64,000 bases of DNA from Strongylocentrotus droebachiensis (taxonomy: Eukaryota > Echinodermata > Echinoidea > Camarodonta > Strongylocentrotidae): contig JAVYIG010001822.1 in the NCBI GenBank assembly GCA_035222895.1, positions 186,001 through 250,000 of the forward strand. The letters run 5' to 3'. The position numbers and the translations under genes were made by a program. The notes under the pieces are model-generated. The model saw nothing but the letters and a program-made list of their open reading frames with translations. It did not search any database and was not told the origin of the DNA. The first letter of the stretch is position 1; the number at the start of each line of letters is the position of its first letter. Shown piece by piece: positions 22,982 to 34,147 of the stretch.

Positions 22982-23378
22982 GTAACGCGAGTTACCGTAA
23001 CGCGAGTTACCAATATATATGATTCCTACACTTTATCTGTTCATTGTTTCTTAATTTTTATATTGTAAAGTTATGAGTCATAACCTACTATCAAGTCAAG
23101 GTAGGAAAGGTTTTACAAAGATTGGCTAGTATGAGGAGACTTTGCCAAAAGATGCTCTTACAGGATTGACCATGTCCTTTTTTTGTAACGCGAGTTACCG
23201 AAATTGAACGATTCAAGAATCTCAATATATTTGTCCTTTGTTTTTCTTATTTGGTTCATTTAGTTCTTCTATGTCTACCCTACCCATGTTGAAAAAAGCA
23301 ACTTGTAAATCCTAGCAATTACAAAGATATAGGCATATTATCCTGTTAATGTACCCATTATGTGTAACGCGAGTTACC
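22982..23378 (+). repeat. Right cluster of 15-bp motifs in Fam4 copy 1
   Basis: Four identical GTAACGCGAGTTACC motifs at 22982, 22997, 23185 and 23364. The first two are directly joined; the last overlaps the right inverted end by two bases. Confidence 0.85.
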
Positions 23379-23406
23379 ATGGAATGGCCCATAACCATTC
23401 TGTCTC

Positions 23407-24184
23407 TGTTAGAAGACAACATACATGTACATGCAGATACATAATCATTAAAAACATCTTTACTTAAGTAAAAATTGACAAAGGACACAAATTATCTCTT
23501 TACGACCTGATTTAGAAAAGACAATCTAAATTATTCTGGCTTGTTATTCCTTTCATTTTCCATACATTTCTACATACATGAGTGAAATTTCGGTAATATG
23601 TTTTCAATTATTCCAATTTTGATGTTTACTTCATTCTATTCTCCAATATCCTTTACAATCGAGATGATGAAATGAATTACATTGTCATCGTCATCATCAT
23701 TTTGTCATTATCAATGTTAATTTAATTACTGTATTTATCGGTTCTAAACTGTATCTTCTCTTCCATATAAATCTCTGTCAATCACATCATTCTAGAGAAC
23801 CTTTACAAATCAAAATACACCATGCTATAAAATCATCTTGATATAAGGTGTCTTTCAAATATTCCCAATTTTCAAGCTGAGATTTTGAGTCTTTTACTAA
23901 AAGGAGAATCACAAGTATGATGAACATACTCTACATGTATACTTGTACACTGTAAAGCATCTATCAGTTTGAAACATTACTAATGCAAGAATCTTATTGA
24001 TTTATTGGTGTTACTTCCATTCAGCAGCACTAATGTGCCAAGCTATATCACTGAATCGAAAGTGTGGCATCTCGCAAAACACTTTCTGCAAATCAACAGA
24101 TTACAATTCATAATGGGGGCACAATTCAATCAGAGATAGACAACTCTCCTCCGTTTCTTTCTGCAAGATGACGTTTATATAAAG
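23407..24184. other. Unassigned sequence
   Basis: AT-rich, no gene or repeat recognised. Confidence 0.4.
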
Positions 24185-24495
24185 ATGAACACACAAACAC
24201 ACCCACAGTCACACACACACACACACATACACATCACATGAACCACTGAACATGAAAGAGAGAGAGACACATACACACACACCCACACCCACATTCACCA
24301 CACATACAAACACACAACCCACACACACGCACATACATCGCATCACATGAACCACTGAACATGAAAGAGAGAGACACACACACACACACACCCACATTCA
24401 TCACACACACAAACACACAACCCACACACACACACATACATCGCATCACATGAACCACTGAACATGAAAGAGAGAGACACACACACACACACATA
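24185..24495 (+). repeat. CA/GA minisatellite, unit about 104-109 bp
   Basis: Three units, each with CATGAACCACTGAACATGAA followed by GA repeats and CA repeats (starts near 24237, 24346 and 24450). The open frames on the minus strand (CVCVC-rich) are a by-product. Confidence 0.85.
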
Positions 24496-24529
24496 CGAAC
24501 GCAACCTTGCCTTCCTTTTATAGCCACCA

Positions 24530-24740
24530 TGCATGCCCAAACAACTCATGAATAATTAACGAGGGCTTTTCCTCCCAGCCTCTCCATGCATGCAGACGAT
24601 CGCCGCGGACCCCTTGAGTGAAATGGGACCGCGGTGCTCGCAAGCCTCATAAATTATGCACCGTGCAGCCATTGCTCTGTGGCGGCGGCATGCGTGCGTG
24701 TGTGGAGAAGCCTCTCGTCAAGTGTTCAAGACCGGCACTT
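24530..24740. promoter_or_regulatory. GC-richer, CpG-containing segment
   Basis: A stretch noticeably richer in G, C and CpG than its surroundings (ATCGCCGCGGACCCCTTGAG; GTGGCGGCGGCATGCGTGCG). It belongs to no repeat that I can see. It could be a regulatory region or part of an untranslated exon, but no splice or promoter signal is decisive. Confidence 0.25.
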
Positions 24741-25489
24741 TTGATGGCCGGTGAAAGTGTGTGAATTAGCAGCATAGATAAAGCAGTCTAACTTCTCACA
24801 CTGAAGTGATTTCTCATTCTATAGCTGCAAACTGACATCTGGCTCTTCGACCAGAGCATATGTGAACTCTGTATATAAATGGTCACTGCATTGTTTGTTT
24901 ATTGTCAAACTGTTTCAAAATATCTTAGGATTACTGAATGACAATTTGAGTTTGTTAATGGAGCCTAAAAATAGCAGTAATAAGGTTGGATAAAGAAAAA
25001 ATCATATCAACAAACACAATTCAAAATATATGGTCATCCCTATCTTCATATCTAAGTTAGATCATGTGAGGGTGGTATGATGACTGAGCTCATATGAAAA
25101 ATAATGATCCTTTTAAAACAGTGATTTCAACAGGGCGACATTCATCTGCTTTTCTTCTTCAAATTGACAAAAACGTTTTTGTATACCCTTATTTCCTAAT
25201 GCTATATTTTTCTCCATGTAATAAACAGGACCTGTATAGATAGAATACACTTAGACAGGAATTTTCATCAAATGCTACTCTAGTATGAACAATGATTTAA
25301 ACTTTAAAGCATGTCACCCGTTTAAGGATTGCAATGCATATTTTCCTTTCAAGTACCCCTTACATTTGTTGCCATATGGTAAGCTAACAAGGATGGAACC
25401 AATGAGTGCAGTCATTTTAATTAGTAATCGCTGGAGAGAGAAAACAGACAAACTATGCACGAATATGAGAACATATGTTGTTGAAATTT
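24741..25489. other. Unassigned sequence
   Basis: AT-rich, no gene or repeat recognised. Confidence 0.4.
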
Positions 25490-25545
25490 GAATGCAACTG
25501 CTCTCCAGTCATATCCACATTTTAATCTCAATTGGTTGACTTATA

Positions 25546-25701
25546 CAGTCAAACCTGTCTATAGCCACCACCCAAGGGAAACACAAAAAGTGGTCTCTGT
25601 AGACAGGTTTCTTTAGTACATGTTTCAATAAGAAACCATTTTCAAGGGAAACAAAAAATGTGGTCTTTGTAGACAGTTGGTCACTAAAGCAGGTTTGACT
25701 C
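25546..25701. mobile_element. SVT MITE in the leftmost satellite unit
   Basis: A 156-bp element with inverted ends CAGTCAAACCTGTCTATAG and GCAGGTTTGACTC, flanked by TATA on both sides (25542-25545, 25702-25705). Comparison with sister satellite units, which read ATAAGGGAAGG at the junction, confirms the empty site. Confidence 0.78.
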
Positions 25702-25953
25702 TATAAGGGAAGGGTATATATATATTGTCTGTTTGGCGCCAGAAGAGCACTAACTCATATAACATTACGTTAATGCCCTTTTTGCTTCAAACAACGATAC
25801 GGTCTGTTCAGAATGAAACGGGCATTACCTCATATGCTTTAACACATGCAGGATTAATGCCCTTCTGACCTCTAAGCAGATGCTGTGGCATTACCTCATA
25901 TGCTTTATAATAGAGTTAATGCCTTCTAGCTTTAAACAAATTGCTGTGATGGT

Positions 25954-25956
<3 letters not shown>

Positions 25957-26028
<72 letters not shown>
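25957..26028. repeat. (GA)n microsatellite
   Basis: About 36 uninterrupted GA dinucleotides. Confidence 0.95.
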
Positions 26029-26030
<2 letters not shown>

Positions 26031-26975
26031 AACGCATCCATGCATGACAGTGCTATGCAGGGACATGTACAATGTAAGCGGTTGAGATTTGAATGCAACT
26101 TGCTCCAATCATATTCAAATTTTAACCTCCATTGGATTATCTTCATAAGGGAAGGTATATATCACCCGTTCAGAGCCACAAGGGCGTTAAGTCTGCATTA
26201 ACACATATGAGTTAGTGTCCCTCTAGCTTTATTAAGGTGCTCAGATCTACATACAATGCTGTGATAGTATAGGAGTGTAGAGTTAAGTCATGGATGCACA
26301 GCACTACGATACAGGGGTATGTATGCTGATGAGATTTGGATGCGACTTGCTCCAATCATATTCAAATCTTATCCTCCATTGGATGATTTTTCATAAGGGA
26401 AGGTATATACTGTTTTTTCAGACCATGAAGGGCGTTTCTCATAGGCTTAAACACAGAGTATATGCCTTTCTGTCTCTCAACAGACACTCAGATCTACATA
26501 CAATGCTGTGATGGTGTAGGGGCATGAGATAAGATACAGGAATATGTATGCTGATGAGATTTGGATGCGACTTGCTCAAATCATTTTCCAATTTGAACCT
26601 CCATTGGATGATTTTTCATAAGGGAAGGTATATATACTGTTTTTTCAGACCATGAAGGGCGTTTCTCATAGGCTTAAACACAGAGTATATGCCTTTCTGT
26701 CTCTCAACAGACACTCAGATCTACATACAATGCTGTGATGGTGTAGGGGCATGAGATAAGATACAGGAATATGTATGCTGATGAGATTTGGATGCGACTT
26801 GCTCAAATCATTTTCCAATTTGAACCTCCATTGGATGATTTTTCATAAGGGAAGGTATATATACTGTTTTTTCAGACCATGAAGGGCGTTTCTCATAGGC
26901 TTAAACACAGAGTATATGCCTTTCTGTCCCTCAACAGACACTCAGATCTACATACAATGCTGTGAGTGTGATGGT

Positions 26976-28728
26976 GTAGGGGCACAAGAGTAAAGTCATG
27001 CATGCACGACATTCAAGCTGACTTGCATGTAGCTAGAGGCCTTGTTGACTGAGAGACAGACGTGCATACTAGGGGTTAGCTCAACATCAGCATGAAATTC
27101 AATTTATGGATTACAGGGGTGGCGGTGGTGAGGGGTTTAGGAGGAGGGAGGTGTTGGAAAGGAACCGTCCAAGGGTAGCCAAAAGAAAGAACCCTAACGC
27201 AGACGATCCTGTGTTTGATGCCTGAATCAACACGATGGCAAAGGCTTTCCAAAAATCAACTCATGGCCATTTCAACATCCAATTCTATCGCTCATGGAAA
27301 TCACGGTCATATTCTGTTATCTGTCATTGTCGTGTTCACACGTTTCTGAAGGTGATACACGAGGCTATTCAAAATGGCATTCTAAAATTCTTTGCAAGCT
27401 TGTTTTGAAAAACAGTCTGGTTTAATACAGAATGTGAATCCATGTAAAATCAATAAATAATAGCCAGTGAAAATATGGCTTGAAGGCCATTTGCAACAGA
27501 AATCCTTAAAAGAGCCCCCATAAATGAAGACAAAGAGCATCTCCTCAACCAAAATTCTATTAAAGGGTCATAATACATACAATCAGTTAATGAACAAAGA
27601 CTGATTTGACTGGAAAAGTAGCCTCCTAAAATATAAAGGATTATCATTTCCCCATGAGATATGGAATAAGCTAGGAATGTAGGCTCCGAGAAGAATGGGG
27701 AGTGGGGGTATTTGAAGGGTGGATGTGGAGAGGGGGAGGGGTGGTTGTGGAAAGGGGAAGGGGTCGCATCTCCACACATCTTATCGGTCCACTGATATCC
27801 ATGGGAACGCACCTGAATGAGGGAACCAGAAGGACGATAGACTGCTTGAATGAGTGCTTTCTTGGGCACGCTTCATCGCATGCAGTGTACCTCCTAGGCC
27901 TAGGGCATACATGCACGACCATGCACGCAGACTAGGCACTGATTAACATCAATATCTATAGCTCGCTGCCTGCCTATAGCTCGATCGCTGTGGCTATGAA
28001 CATGGTGAGCTAGCTGGCTCGGAGCACAAGAAGGGCAGGGCAAGTTGATTTGAGTGTCTGCGACCGTAACATACGACCTACTGCCATGGAACCTTCCACT
28101 AAAGCCCTGTATTTATAAAACTTTAGATCATTTACAATGGTCAAACGATATAAAAACTCACCCCGTAGAGAACAAAATGCACTGATTTCAGATGCCTTTA
28201 TAAATAAATTCAAGTTGTTCTTGCTAGAAACAGAGTCCTGAAACACTAAAGTAAGGGGCTGCAAACTTTGCTTGTCCTGGGGTCAGTAAAACAAAGTTCA
28301 GAATTCAGTTGGTTTTTATCCAATTAGCCTGAAAAGGGACATGTATGGGGCCCTACATATAACATGAAATCTGAAAAGCCTTATAGAAGACCTTTAACTA
28401 CGAGATAATATGACCTAAAATCAAGGAAAAGGATAAAAACTAGCTTTAAACTGGGGAAGGGGTATGGTTCATAACTGCACTAATGATAAAGTGGATAAAC
28501 ATTTGAATATTTGATTTCTTCTTTTAAATAATTATTGCAAATGTCGCAAGAACAGGGAGATTTTGTGTAATCTTTACGTTCAAACATTGAAAGCCCATCC
28601 CCTTTAAATCTATGTTCTACATAATGTTGTTTAAAATACAGTAGGATATTTCCTCCATTATTTTGGTAATAATTCTGGTTCGCATTGAAATCAGCTTGGT
28701 ATTTATCAACTACAACTAATCATCATCA
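26976..28728. other. Unassigned sequence, no gene seen
   Basis: Includes G-rich stretches (27120-27155, 27690-27760) and AGCTCG-rich DNA near 27957-27990. Open frames around 27450-27935 overlap on both strands and are proline-rich only because of the G-rich stretch. Confidence 0.45.
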
Positions 28729-28956
28729 TCATGTGATGGCGGCAGCAGAGATGGAGTTCACTCTTTGACGCCACTTGCTCTTTTCGATCATGACCTTAGG
28801 AATGTCTTCTAACTTAACATTAAGATTACAGGCAAGTATTCCCAAGAACATTGTGGGGGCGTCATCCCCTTTCGGGGGCAGGGCTGCCTCCAGCAGATGA
28901 CGTCTGACGAGACATGCTCTGCATTCAGCAATGGTGACTGAGATTGGAGCTATCAA
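28729..28956 (-). pseudogene. Possible LINE C-terminal tail fragment
   Basis: An open frame of 75 residues with CNLNVKLEDIPKVMIEKSKW followed by RQRV. A helix ending in an EKSKWR/DRSKWR motif is common at the C-terminus of LINE polyproteins in invertebrates, which is knowledge from memory. No reverse transcriptase sequence is adjacent. It could equally be a chance frame. Confidence 0.3.
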
Positions 28957-29409
28957 CTGATGGAATCTTTAAAATATACTTTTTCATGGATACCACCTGG
29001 TGCCATTCATCTAGCCTGAACAGAGATCAATGCATGTTAGTCTCCTATACATTCTGTACAATAAGATGTCTAAAATGTGTGAAATTGACAGGCGTCAGAG
29101 CCTGAAAAATGTCATCACTTATTTCTCTTTATCAAATTGTACAACTGATCAACACTGTACAAAGACTTTATTCAAATCCTTTGAAATCATATCATAAGCC
29201 ATATCACATGTTCATGAATGCAAGGAGGCCATTTTAAGTGTAACATCTGTGTGATAGTTACTACAGTTTCATGACCACGGAGGGATCCTGAATGTACATG
29301 GTAACCAGGCCGTTTTAATAATAAATTCAGGTTTGAAACTGCATTAAAGATATTCCAAAATGCAGTTTCTAAAGTTTTATAGACACCAATTCAAGCTATA
29401 TACATTTAT
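28957..29409. other. Unassigned sequence
   Basis: No gene or repeat recognised. Confidence 0.4.
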
Positions 29410-29587
29410 TATATTGTGGTGGTGGTTATTTTATCTGACTGCTAAGTAAGCATAATTGCTTGTTAGTAAGAGAGACTTGGTAATGACGATTAATGCCTTA
29501 CCAAAGGGCACTAGCGCATTGACTTGGTTGCGAACCTGGGTCACCGGATTACGAGACCACTGCTCTACCGACTGAGCTATCGCACCT
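29410..29587 (-). mobile_element. SN-T: tRNA-Thr-like SINE
   Basis: Read on the minus strand, the head is GGTGCGATAGCTCAGTCGG then TAGAGCAGTGGTCTCGTAAT. A-box (TAGCTCAGTCGG) and B-box (GGTTCGCAACC) motifs are present, and the anticodon position would read CGT, as in tRNA-Thr. The anticodon stem is poorly paired and no acceptor 3' strand follows, so this is a SINE or pseudogene rather than a working tRNA. The body (GCCTTACCAAAG; TTATCTGACTGCTAAG on the plus strand) recurs at 40815-40900. Confidence 0.75.
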
Positions 29588-29892
29588 CCACATTGCTATA
29601 TAAACCTCTTTTTTCAGTCAACAAATATTAAAATAGAGGGAGGCTATACATTAATATCTGTGTTATAGAAAGCAAAATAGCTGATTTAATCTCATGTTCA
29701 GGTTTGATAATGCATTTGCGAAAAACTGCATAGAAGATAAATTGCAGACCAGTATGTAGTGAATGATAATTATTTTAAATATTGGGTTTATCTGACAAGG
29801 AAAAATGAGAATAAACCCTGTAAAATTGATGACAACCACACAAAAAAGAACCAACATGGACATTCCTCACTCATGCAATGTCACAATCCTCA

Positions 29893-29950
29893 TCATCATC
29901 ACCATCACCATCATCATCATCTCTCTCTCTCTCTCTCTCACTCACTCTCT
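29893..29950. repeat. (ATC)n then (CT)n microsatellite
   Basis: ATCATCATCACCATCACC passes into CTCTCTCTCTCT without a gap. Confidence 0.92.
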
Positions 29951-29962
29951 CTTTACCTTGGA

Positions 29963-30833
29963 AGTAGCTGATTATGTGAAAGAAACTGTTTTTATTCATC
30001 TATGTAACATGAGAAAAAGGCGCATCTCATGAAATACTTTCCCATGGTACAAAGCAGAACATGCCAATATCATACATTTGAAGAGAACATGACCCAGTTC
30101 ATATTTCACTCTGCCAGGTACCTAAAGCCATGTGAAATCCTCCAACGGCCGGCCATCTTACCGGTATTAGCCATAGCCGCCACTGAATTCTATCCACCGA
30201 GCACAGGCAATTCCCTGTGTTGCGCCTGTATCTGGGAGTTAACATACAGGACGGTGCTCTCGAGGTAAACCCGGCTTCAGAGGAATATAACGATGAGTGT
30301 GTGCGTTTGGAAAATGCAGATTATATGCTTTGGCCTAATAAGGAGTCAGAGCGTATGTCGTCGGCAGACATACGAGGAATCATAAACATATGACCATGAA
30401 ATTGAAAAACAGAAGAGGGATCGCATCAAAATGCAAGTCTTGTCAATGTTAGGGAAGATGTATTGCGCCGGTAGGGAAGATGTATTGCACTGGTAGAGAA
30501 CGTGGAATTTGGGAAAATGTCAAATTATGTGAAGACTGAATTTGAAAGTATTGCTAGATACATGAGCATAAGAGCTTTCCTACGAAGCAATTTCAAGATA
30601 TCTTTTTCTTTTTTGGCCAGATATTTAAGAATGATTCCCTTACATTTGCAAGTAGCAATATAAATTCAACCAAATTTCTTCTGAGCATAATATTGCATCA
30701 AGAGATGAGAAAAGATATTACAGGATAAATAAATATTGTTCCTGCCAACTTTCTAAGCGAGTGATGGGGCAAGTATTATAAAACCAAACTGGCGAGTTGA
30801 TCAAGTGAAGAGTATTGGGTAGGATGCTACCGT
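29963..30833. other. Unassigned sequence
   Basis: A 22-bp-period duplication of TAGGGAAGATGTATTGC lies at 30450-30488. No gene is seen. Confidence 0.45.
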
Positions 30834-31032
30834 CATTGTTGGTCAACAGTTTTTGAGCATCAAGTAACGCCTGGCTGGAATGCTCCCCAGGGAGTGGAGA
30901 TTGTACAAACACTGTGTGCGGGCAAGTATTGAATCCAATGACCGGGTCATAGTATATCGGTAAAGTGCTTAGAGACATCATTTATGTATTAAGCGCTATA
31001 TAAAAGCGGAATTATTATTATTATTATTATAT
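30834..31032 (+). mobile_element. SN-S SINE, body and 3' tail
   Basis: Contains GAATGCTCCCCAGGGAGTGG, GGGCAAGTATTGAATCCAAT and ends TTAAGCGCTATATAAAAGCG followed by an (ATT)n tail. The AAAGTGCTTAG to AAGCGCTATATAA segment resembles the 3' end of L2/CR1-type LINEs (knowledge from memory), which would explain mobilisation by such a LINE. Confidence 0.82.
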
Positions 31033-31073
31033 TGGTATCTACATTGTACATGGATAGTACTGGATGCCTATCT

Positions 31074-31146
31074 AGAGCCAGAAGGGCAATAACTCATAAC
31101 ATCAAATAATGTTACATAGAGTTAACACCCTTCTTGTTCTCAACAG
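31074..31146. repeat. HP60 foldback, well preserved
   Basis: Left arm AGAGCCAGAAGGGCAATAAC, right arm GAGTTAACACCCTTCTTGTTCT, with a short AT-rich loop. One of the clearest examples of the unit. Confidence 0.78.
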
Positions 31147-31148
31147 AT

Positions 31149-31452
31149 AGTATTGTTTGTTTGTTTGTTTGTTTGATTGATTTTATTTCTGCGTTCAAAA
31201 ATATACAAATTCAAAGTCAAAGTACAAAATTTCGAACAATAACAAATACAATGAATACAATGTTTACAAAAGTAATTAAATGAAAAATCATGTACAATTA
31301 TATCATTCGATAAACATGTACGAAGCATACAATAACATAAGAAATATGAAATATTTTCAATAAATTAGAGAGGTAATTTGGAACGCAGGAGACCACCATC
31401 GTGAGCGGTTAGGCTGGAAATGGATGGCGGCCTCGTAAAAGAATTGGCGACA
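31149..31452 (-). mobile_element. LT: LINE 3' tail, inverted copy
   Basis: The inverse of 42981-43277. On the minus strand it begins GAGGCCGCCATCCATTTCC, continues GGTGGTCTCCTGCG and an AT-rich stretch, and ends TTGAACGCAGAAATAAAATC with a CAAA/CAAT tail. No coding region is present; 5' truncation is usual for LINE insertions. Confidence 0.72.
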
Positions 31453-31590
31453 TAACTCTCTTCGAAAAAACTGATGGCAATACAACACTAACACTAATAT
31501 ATAAGCTTCTGCATCACTAATTTGTATTTAAGATAGCTGCAATCAGTCACTAAATAACAATTACTAGAATATTTACAGCCGCTAAGATTG

Positions 31591-31624
31591 AATCACCACC
31601 CAAACTCTAATCCTGAAACTTTTA
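31591..31624 (+). repeat. 34-bp direct repeat, left copy
   Basis: Identical over 34 bp to 32326-32359; begins AATCACCACCCAAACTCTAA. See the paired entry. Confidence 0.9.
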
Positions 31625-32325
31625 TTGAATTTCTTTATTGTCATGCACAAAATAAGAGGAAGGCATACAAATTGTCTTACGAGTCACATTTGTAAAAAAA
31701 AACATAATATACATTAACATATCATAAACAAATACTACAAATAACATAAATCTCAAAATGGAAGATGACATATGCTCATCCCTCATCGATATACCCTACT
31801 CCATGCAGTGTTATCACGTTCAACAAACTACCTGCACATTCCTTCAATTTTTCACATTTTTAAGCCTCCAGGTGGTGGGTAAACAACAAACGCTAAACAC
31901 GTACAGTGTCGGGTATCTCCTCATAACCATCCTACTTTCGCAAATGAAGAAAAGAATGCTTTATCCATTAGTAGACCTAGTTTTTAATGCCGGTGTTTAC
32001 ACTGGACAACAGAGGGAGACTGTCGGGCCGCGGCCAGGAACATCCCACCTTTAAATGTCAGAGAGAACGAGAGTGCCGGCCGAGGATGGCACTTTAACAA
32101 AAATATTATTTGCGTTTTTCAAGTTGGACAAGGAAAGTATCAGGGGACTTTAAGCTAATTTTAGAGGACGTGAAAATAAAAACATGGCAGTGTCATATCT
32201 CCACAGTTTATGCTCAAGTGAGGACTACTACTCTGTGCTCAATTTCTAGCAATTATCAGAGTCCTTATTCAAAATTGGACCCAACACTACAGTGTATCTA
32301 ACCCTAAATTGAACCTGAAACTCAG
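31625..32325 (-). mobile_element. Possible ~700-bp retro-insertion between 34-bp repeats
   Basis: The insert lies between identical 34-bp direct repeats. On the minus strand its end reads GCATGACAATAAAGAAATTC, containing an AATAAA polyadenylation signal just before the repeat. This suggests reverse transcription of a transcript with a long TSD. 34 bp is longer than usual, and a simple local duplication cannot be excluded. No reading frame gives a product. Confidence 0.35.
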
Positions 32326-32359
32326 AATCACCACCCAAACTCTAATCCTGAAACTTTTA
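32326..32359 (+). repeat. 34-bp direct repeat, right copy
   Basis: Identical to 31591-31624; 701 bp lie between the two copies. Confidence 0.9.
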
Positions 32360-33688
32360 ATGAAATGCAATAAACTGATCCCTGACATACCTAAGTGTGC
32401 ATTATGAATAATACAAATTAACCAGGTCAACTTGTAAACAGTGTATTTGAATAAAGACACCTCTGAATATATGCACAACACACAGAATACAACAGAACGT
32501 CACAAATTACATAAAAAACTTGATCTCCAAAATAGCTCATAAATTTTTGATAACCCGTAATTACGTATAGATTTCTCCCTCAAAGAATATATCCCAAACC
32601 TTTGCAGTACTCCTTCAATCGATCTAATGACCTTCACTCGACCATCATGCCCCAATGCCAATAACTGGAGACATTGTCCTTTGAGTAAACTCCCCCCCCC
32701 CCCCCCTCCCAAGAAGTTATCAAATATTTTTCCTTCCAGGACGCATTTAGAAACTTTCCAGTGGCTGTTAGATCACTGAAAACTGTTTCAACATCATAAA
32801 CAGTTATTTCCCTGTTACCGAATACATTTTTCCAGGAAGGTTTTAAACACTTTTCAGTAGCCATTAGATCAATAGTTGACCTACTTTTCATGTTTGCACA
32901 TACATTGTCAATAGTAGATGCAGAGACGGCTTCGCAATAAGACCTTTACCTGAAAAGTGTCGCCAACTTGCCAAATCGTTATTAACGAAGTCCCTTCATT
33001 TTGTCCATAAATCAAAAAACACCTGGAAAGGTAATTCGGTATTGGTCAAGGGCATTCATCTGATGAAAATGTGTGACATGTAAGAATCTGGACCGGTTTA
33101 ATTCAGCTAAACTAGGACGGTTCACACATAGGAAAAGGTTAATATTTGAACTGCAGAATCAAATCTCTTTTTATTCATGAAATTGCCAAATGTTTCATGC
33201 ATGCCTAAGTTTTGGATCCACTTTAATTTAAAATAGGGTCCTTGATCTTCCATTTGAAGTACCGTCTATACCGCTACTGATAAATAAAGATTAATAACTC
33301 TCGTTTTGAAAACATTACACTTTTCATTTGTCATTTTTGTATGTTACTGGAGACTATTTGGAATGCCAAATAATACATTTAATCTCGGACATGGTAAATA
33401 TCACAATATCTTCATTTAAACTGCAAACAAATATTTTAGATTTCCTCACATTCCGGTGTTTCGTCAGAAGCTGCTTTCGAAAATACTGGTAAGCAGTTAA
33501 AAAAAATTACTTCTGGAGTGTGGTTTTGAGTGTAGTTTTTTTTAAATGCTGGCGGAAATTTCATTTGTGTGAATGCCTGGCCCTGCTTTTAAAACATTAG
33601 TGAATCTTTCCGTTTTTGTTGGTCGCGTGACTCTCCTCGCTTCTGCCAATCGCATGCAGAGCAGCGACAAGTCACGCATGCGCACTAC
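32360..33688. other. Unassigned sequence
   Basis: A 15-C run lies at 32692-32706. Between about 32730 and 32880 a degenerate segment is repeated (TTAGATCACTG and TTAGATCAATAG). No gene is seen. Confidence 0.45.
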
Positions 33689-34141
33689 CAGAGCTGCCAA
33701 CCTCCAGAACAGAAAATCAGTAATCACAACGCTCAAAATCAGTAATGTTGGTTATAAATCAGTCCTTTCCTATGCGGAGCTAGGAATCTAAAAAAAATGG
33801 CACACCAACACTGTGCGGACGCATGATTGTCTGAAATTTTTTGGGATTTTACTCACACAAAGTTGTTAAATATTGATTTCAGGTCATCACAACAGTTTTC
33901 CATGAAAAATGGCTTCTATTAAGAGAATACTTGATAAATTTTCCGTCTTTCTCAGCAAGTGTTGGATGGCCGCCATACTTCACAGCACTCGCTTCGATAA
34001 ATCATATATAAAAAAAAAATTATAATAATTTTTTTTTTTTTTTTAATTATAAAAAAAAAAATCCTTCATTTGAGAAAACATTCGGTAATGATCGTTAATT
34101 TCATACCAATCACGGGAAATCCGATCTAGTTGGCAGCTCTG
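33689..34141. mobile_element. Fam6 copy 2
   Basis: A 453-bp element with ends CAGAGCTGCCAACCTCCAGA and TAGTTGGCAGCTCTG, flanked by CACTAC on both sides (33683-33688 and 34142-34147), a perfect 6-bp TSD. The left subterminal part shares AAAATCAGTAATC with copy 1. An A-run/T-run foldback sits near its middle (34007-34063). Non-coding deletion derivative. Confidence 0.88.
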
Positions 34142-34147
34142 CACTAC

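Larger units (their letters stand above)
20297..23390. mobile_element. Fam4 copy 1: 3.1-kb element with 4-bp TSD
   Basis: A 3094-bp element with inverted ends GGGCCATTCCATGG and CCATGGAATGGCCC, flanked by ATAA on both sides (20293-20296, 23391-23394). It has no long reading frame. It carries eight identical 15-bp motifs GTAACGCGAGTTACC near its two ends. Inside are a TT-A' fragment, a microsatellite and two blocks of short degenerate repeats, which are likely secondary. A relative with matching terminal bases and a 4-bp TSD lies at 57839-60609. Superfamily unknown: Sola and Chapaev are described groups with 4-bp TSDs, but I see no protein to decide. Confidence 0.85.
20247..23406. repeat. HP60 foldback split by Fam4 copy 1
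   Basis: Left arm ATTCAGAGGTAGAAGATCATT to about 20272 and the start of the right arm TAGAGTTATAA up to 20296. The right arm resumes after the insertion at 23391 as ATAACCATTCTGTCTCTG. Removing 20297-23390 and one ATAA restores a right arm TAGAGTTATAACCATTCTG, comparable to GAGTTAATGCCCTTCTGGCT in other copies. Confidence 0.75.
25490..26975 (+). repeat. Satellite of about 226-bp units carrying HP60
   Basis: Units share GAGATTTGGATGCGACTTGC, TTCATAAGGGAAGGTATATA and CACTCAGATCTACATACAAT. GATACAGG-type unit starts at 26308, 26533 and 26760 give spacings of 225 and 227 bp. Units to the right are nearly identical; those to the left are increasingly diverged. Each carries a degenerate HP60 (TTCAGAGCCACAAGGGCGTTAA in the older unit, TTCAGACCATGAAGGGCGTT in the young ones). 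The leftmost unit is broken by an SVT insertion, and a GA tract lies at the next junction. Confidence 0.88.

Noticed and set aside
27450..27935. Overlapping frames on both strands, up to 139 codons
   Set aside because: The proline-rich parts reflect a G-rich stretch; no domain, and both strands are open over the same bases.
29518..29587. Functional tRNA-Thr gene on the minus strand
   Set aside because: Box A and B are good, but the anticodon stem does not pair and no acceptor 3' strand follows. Better explained as a SINE head.
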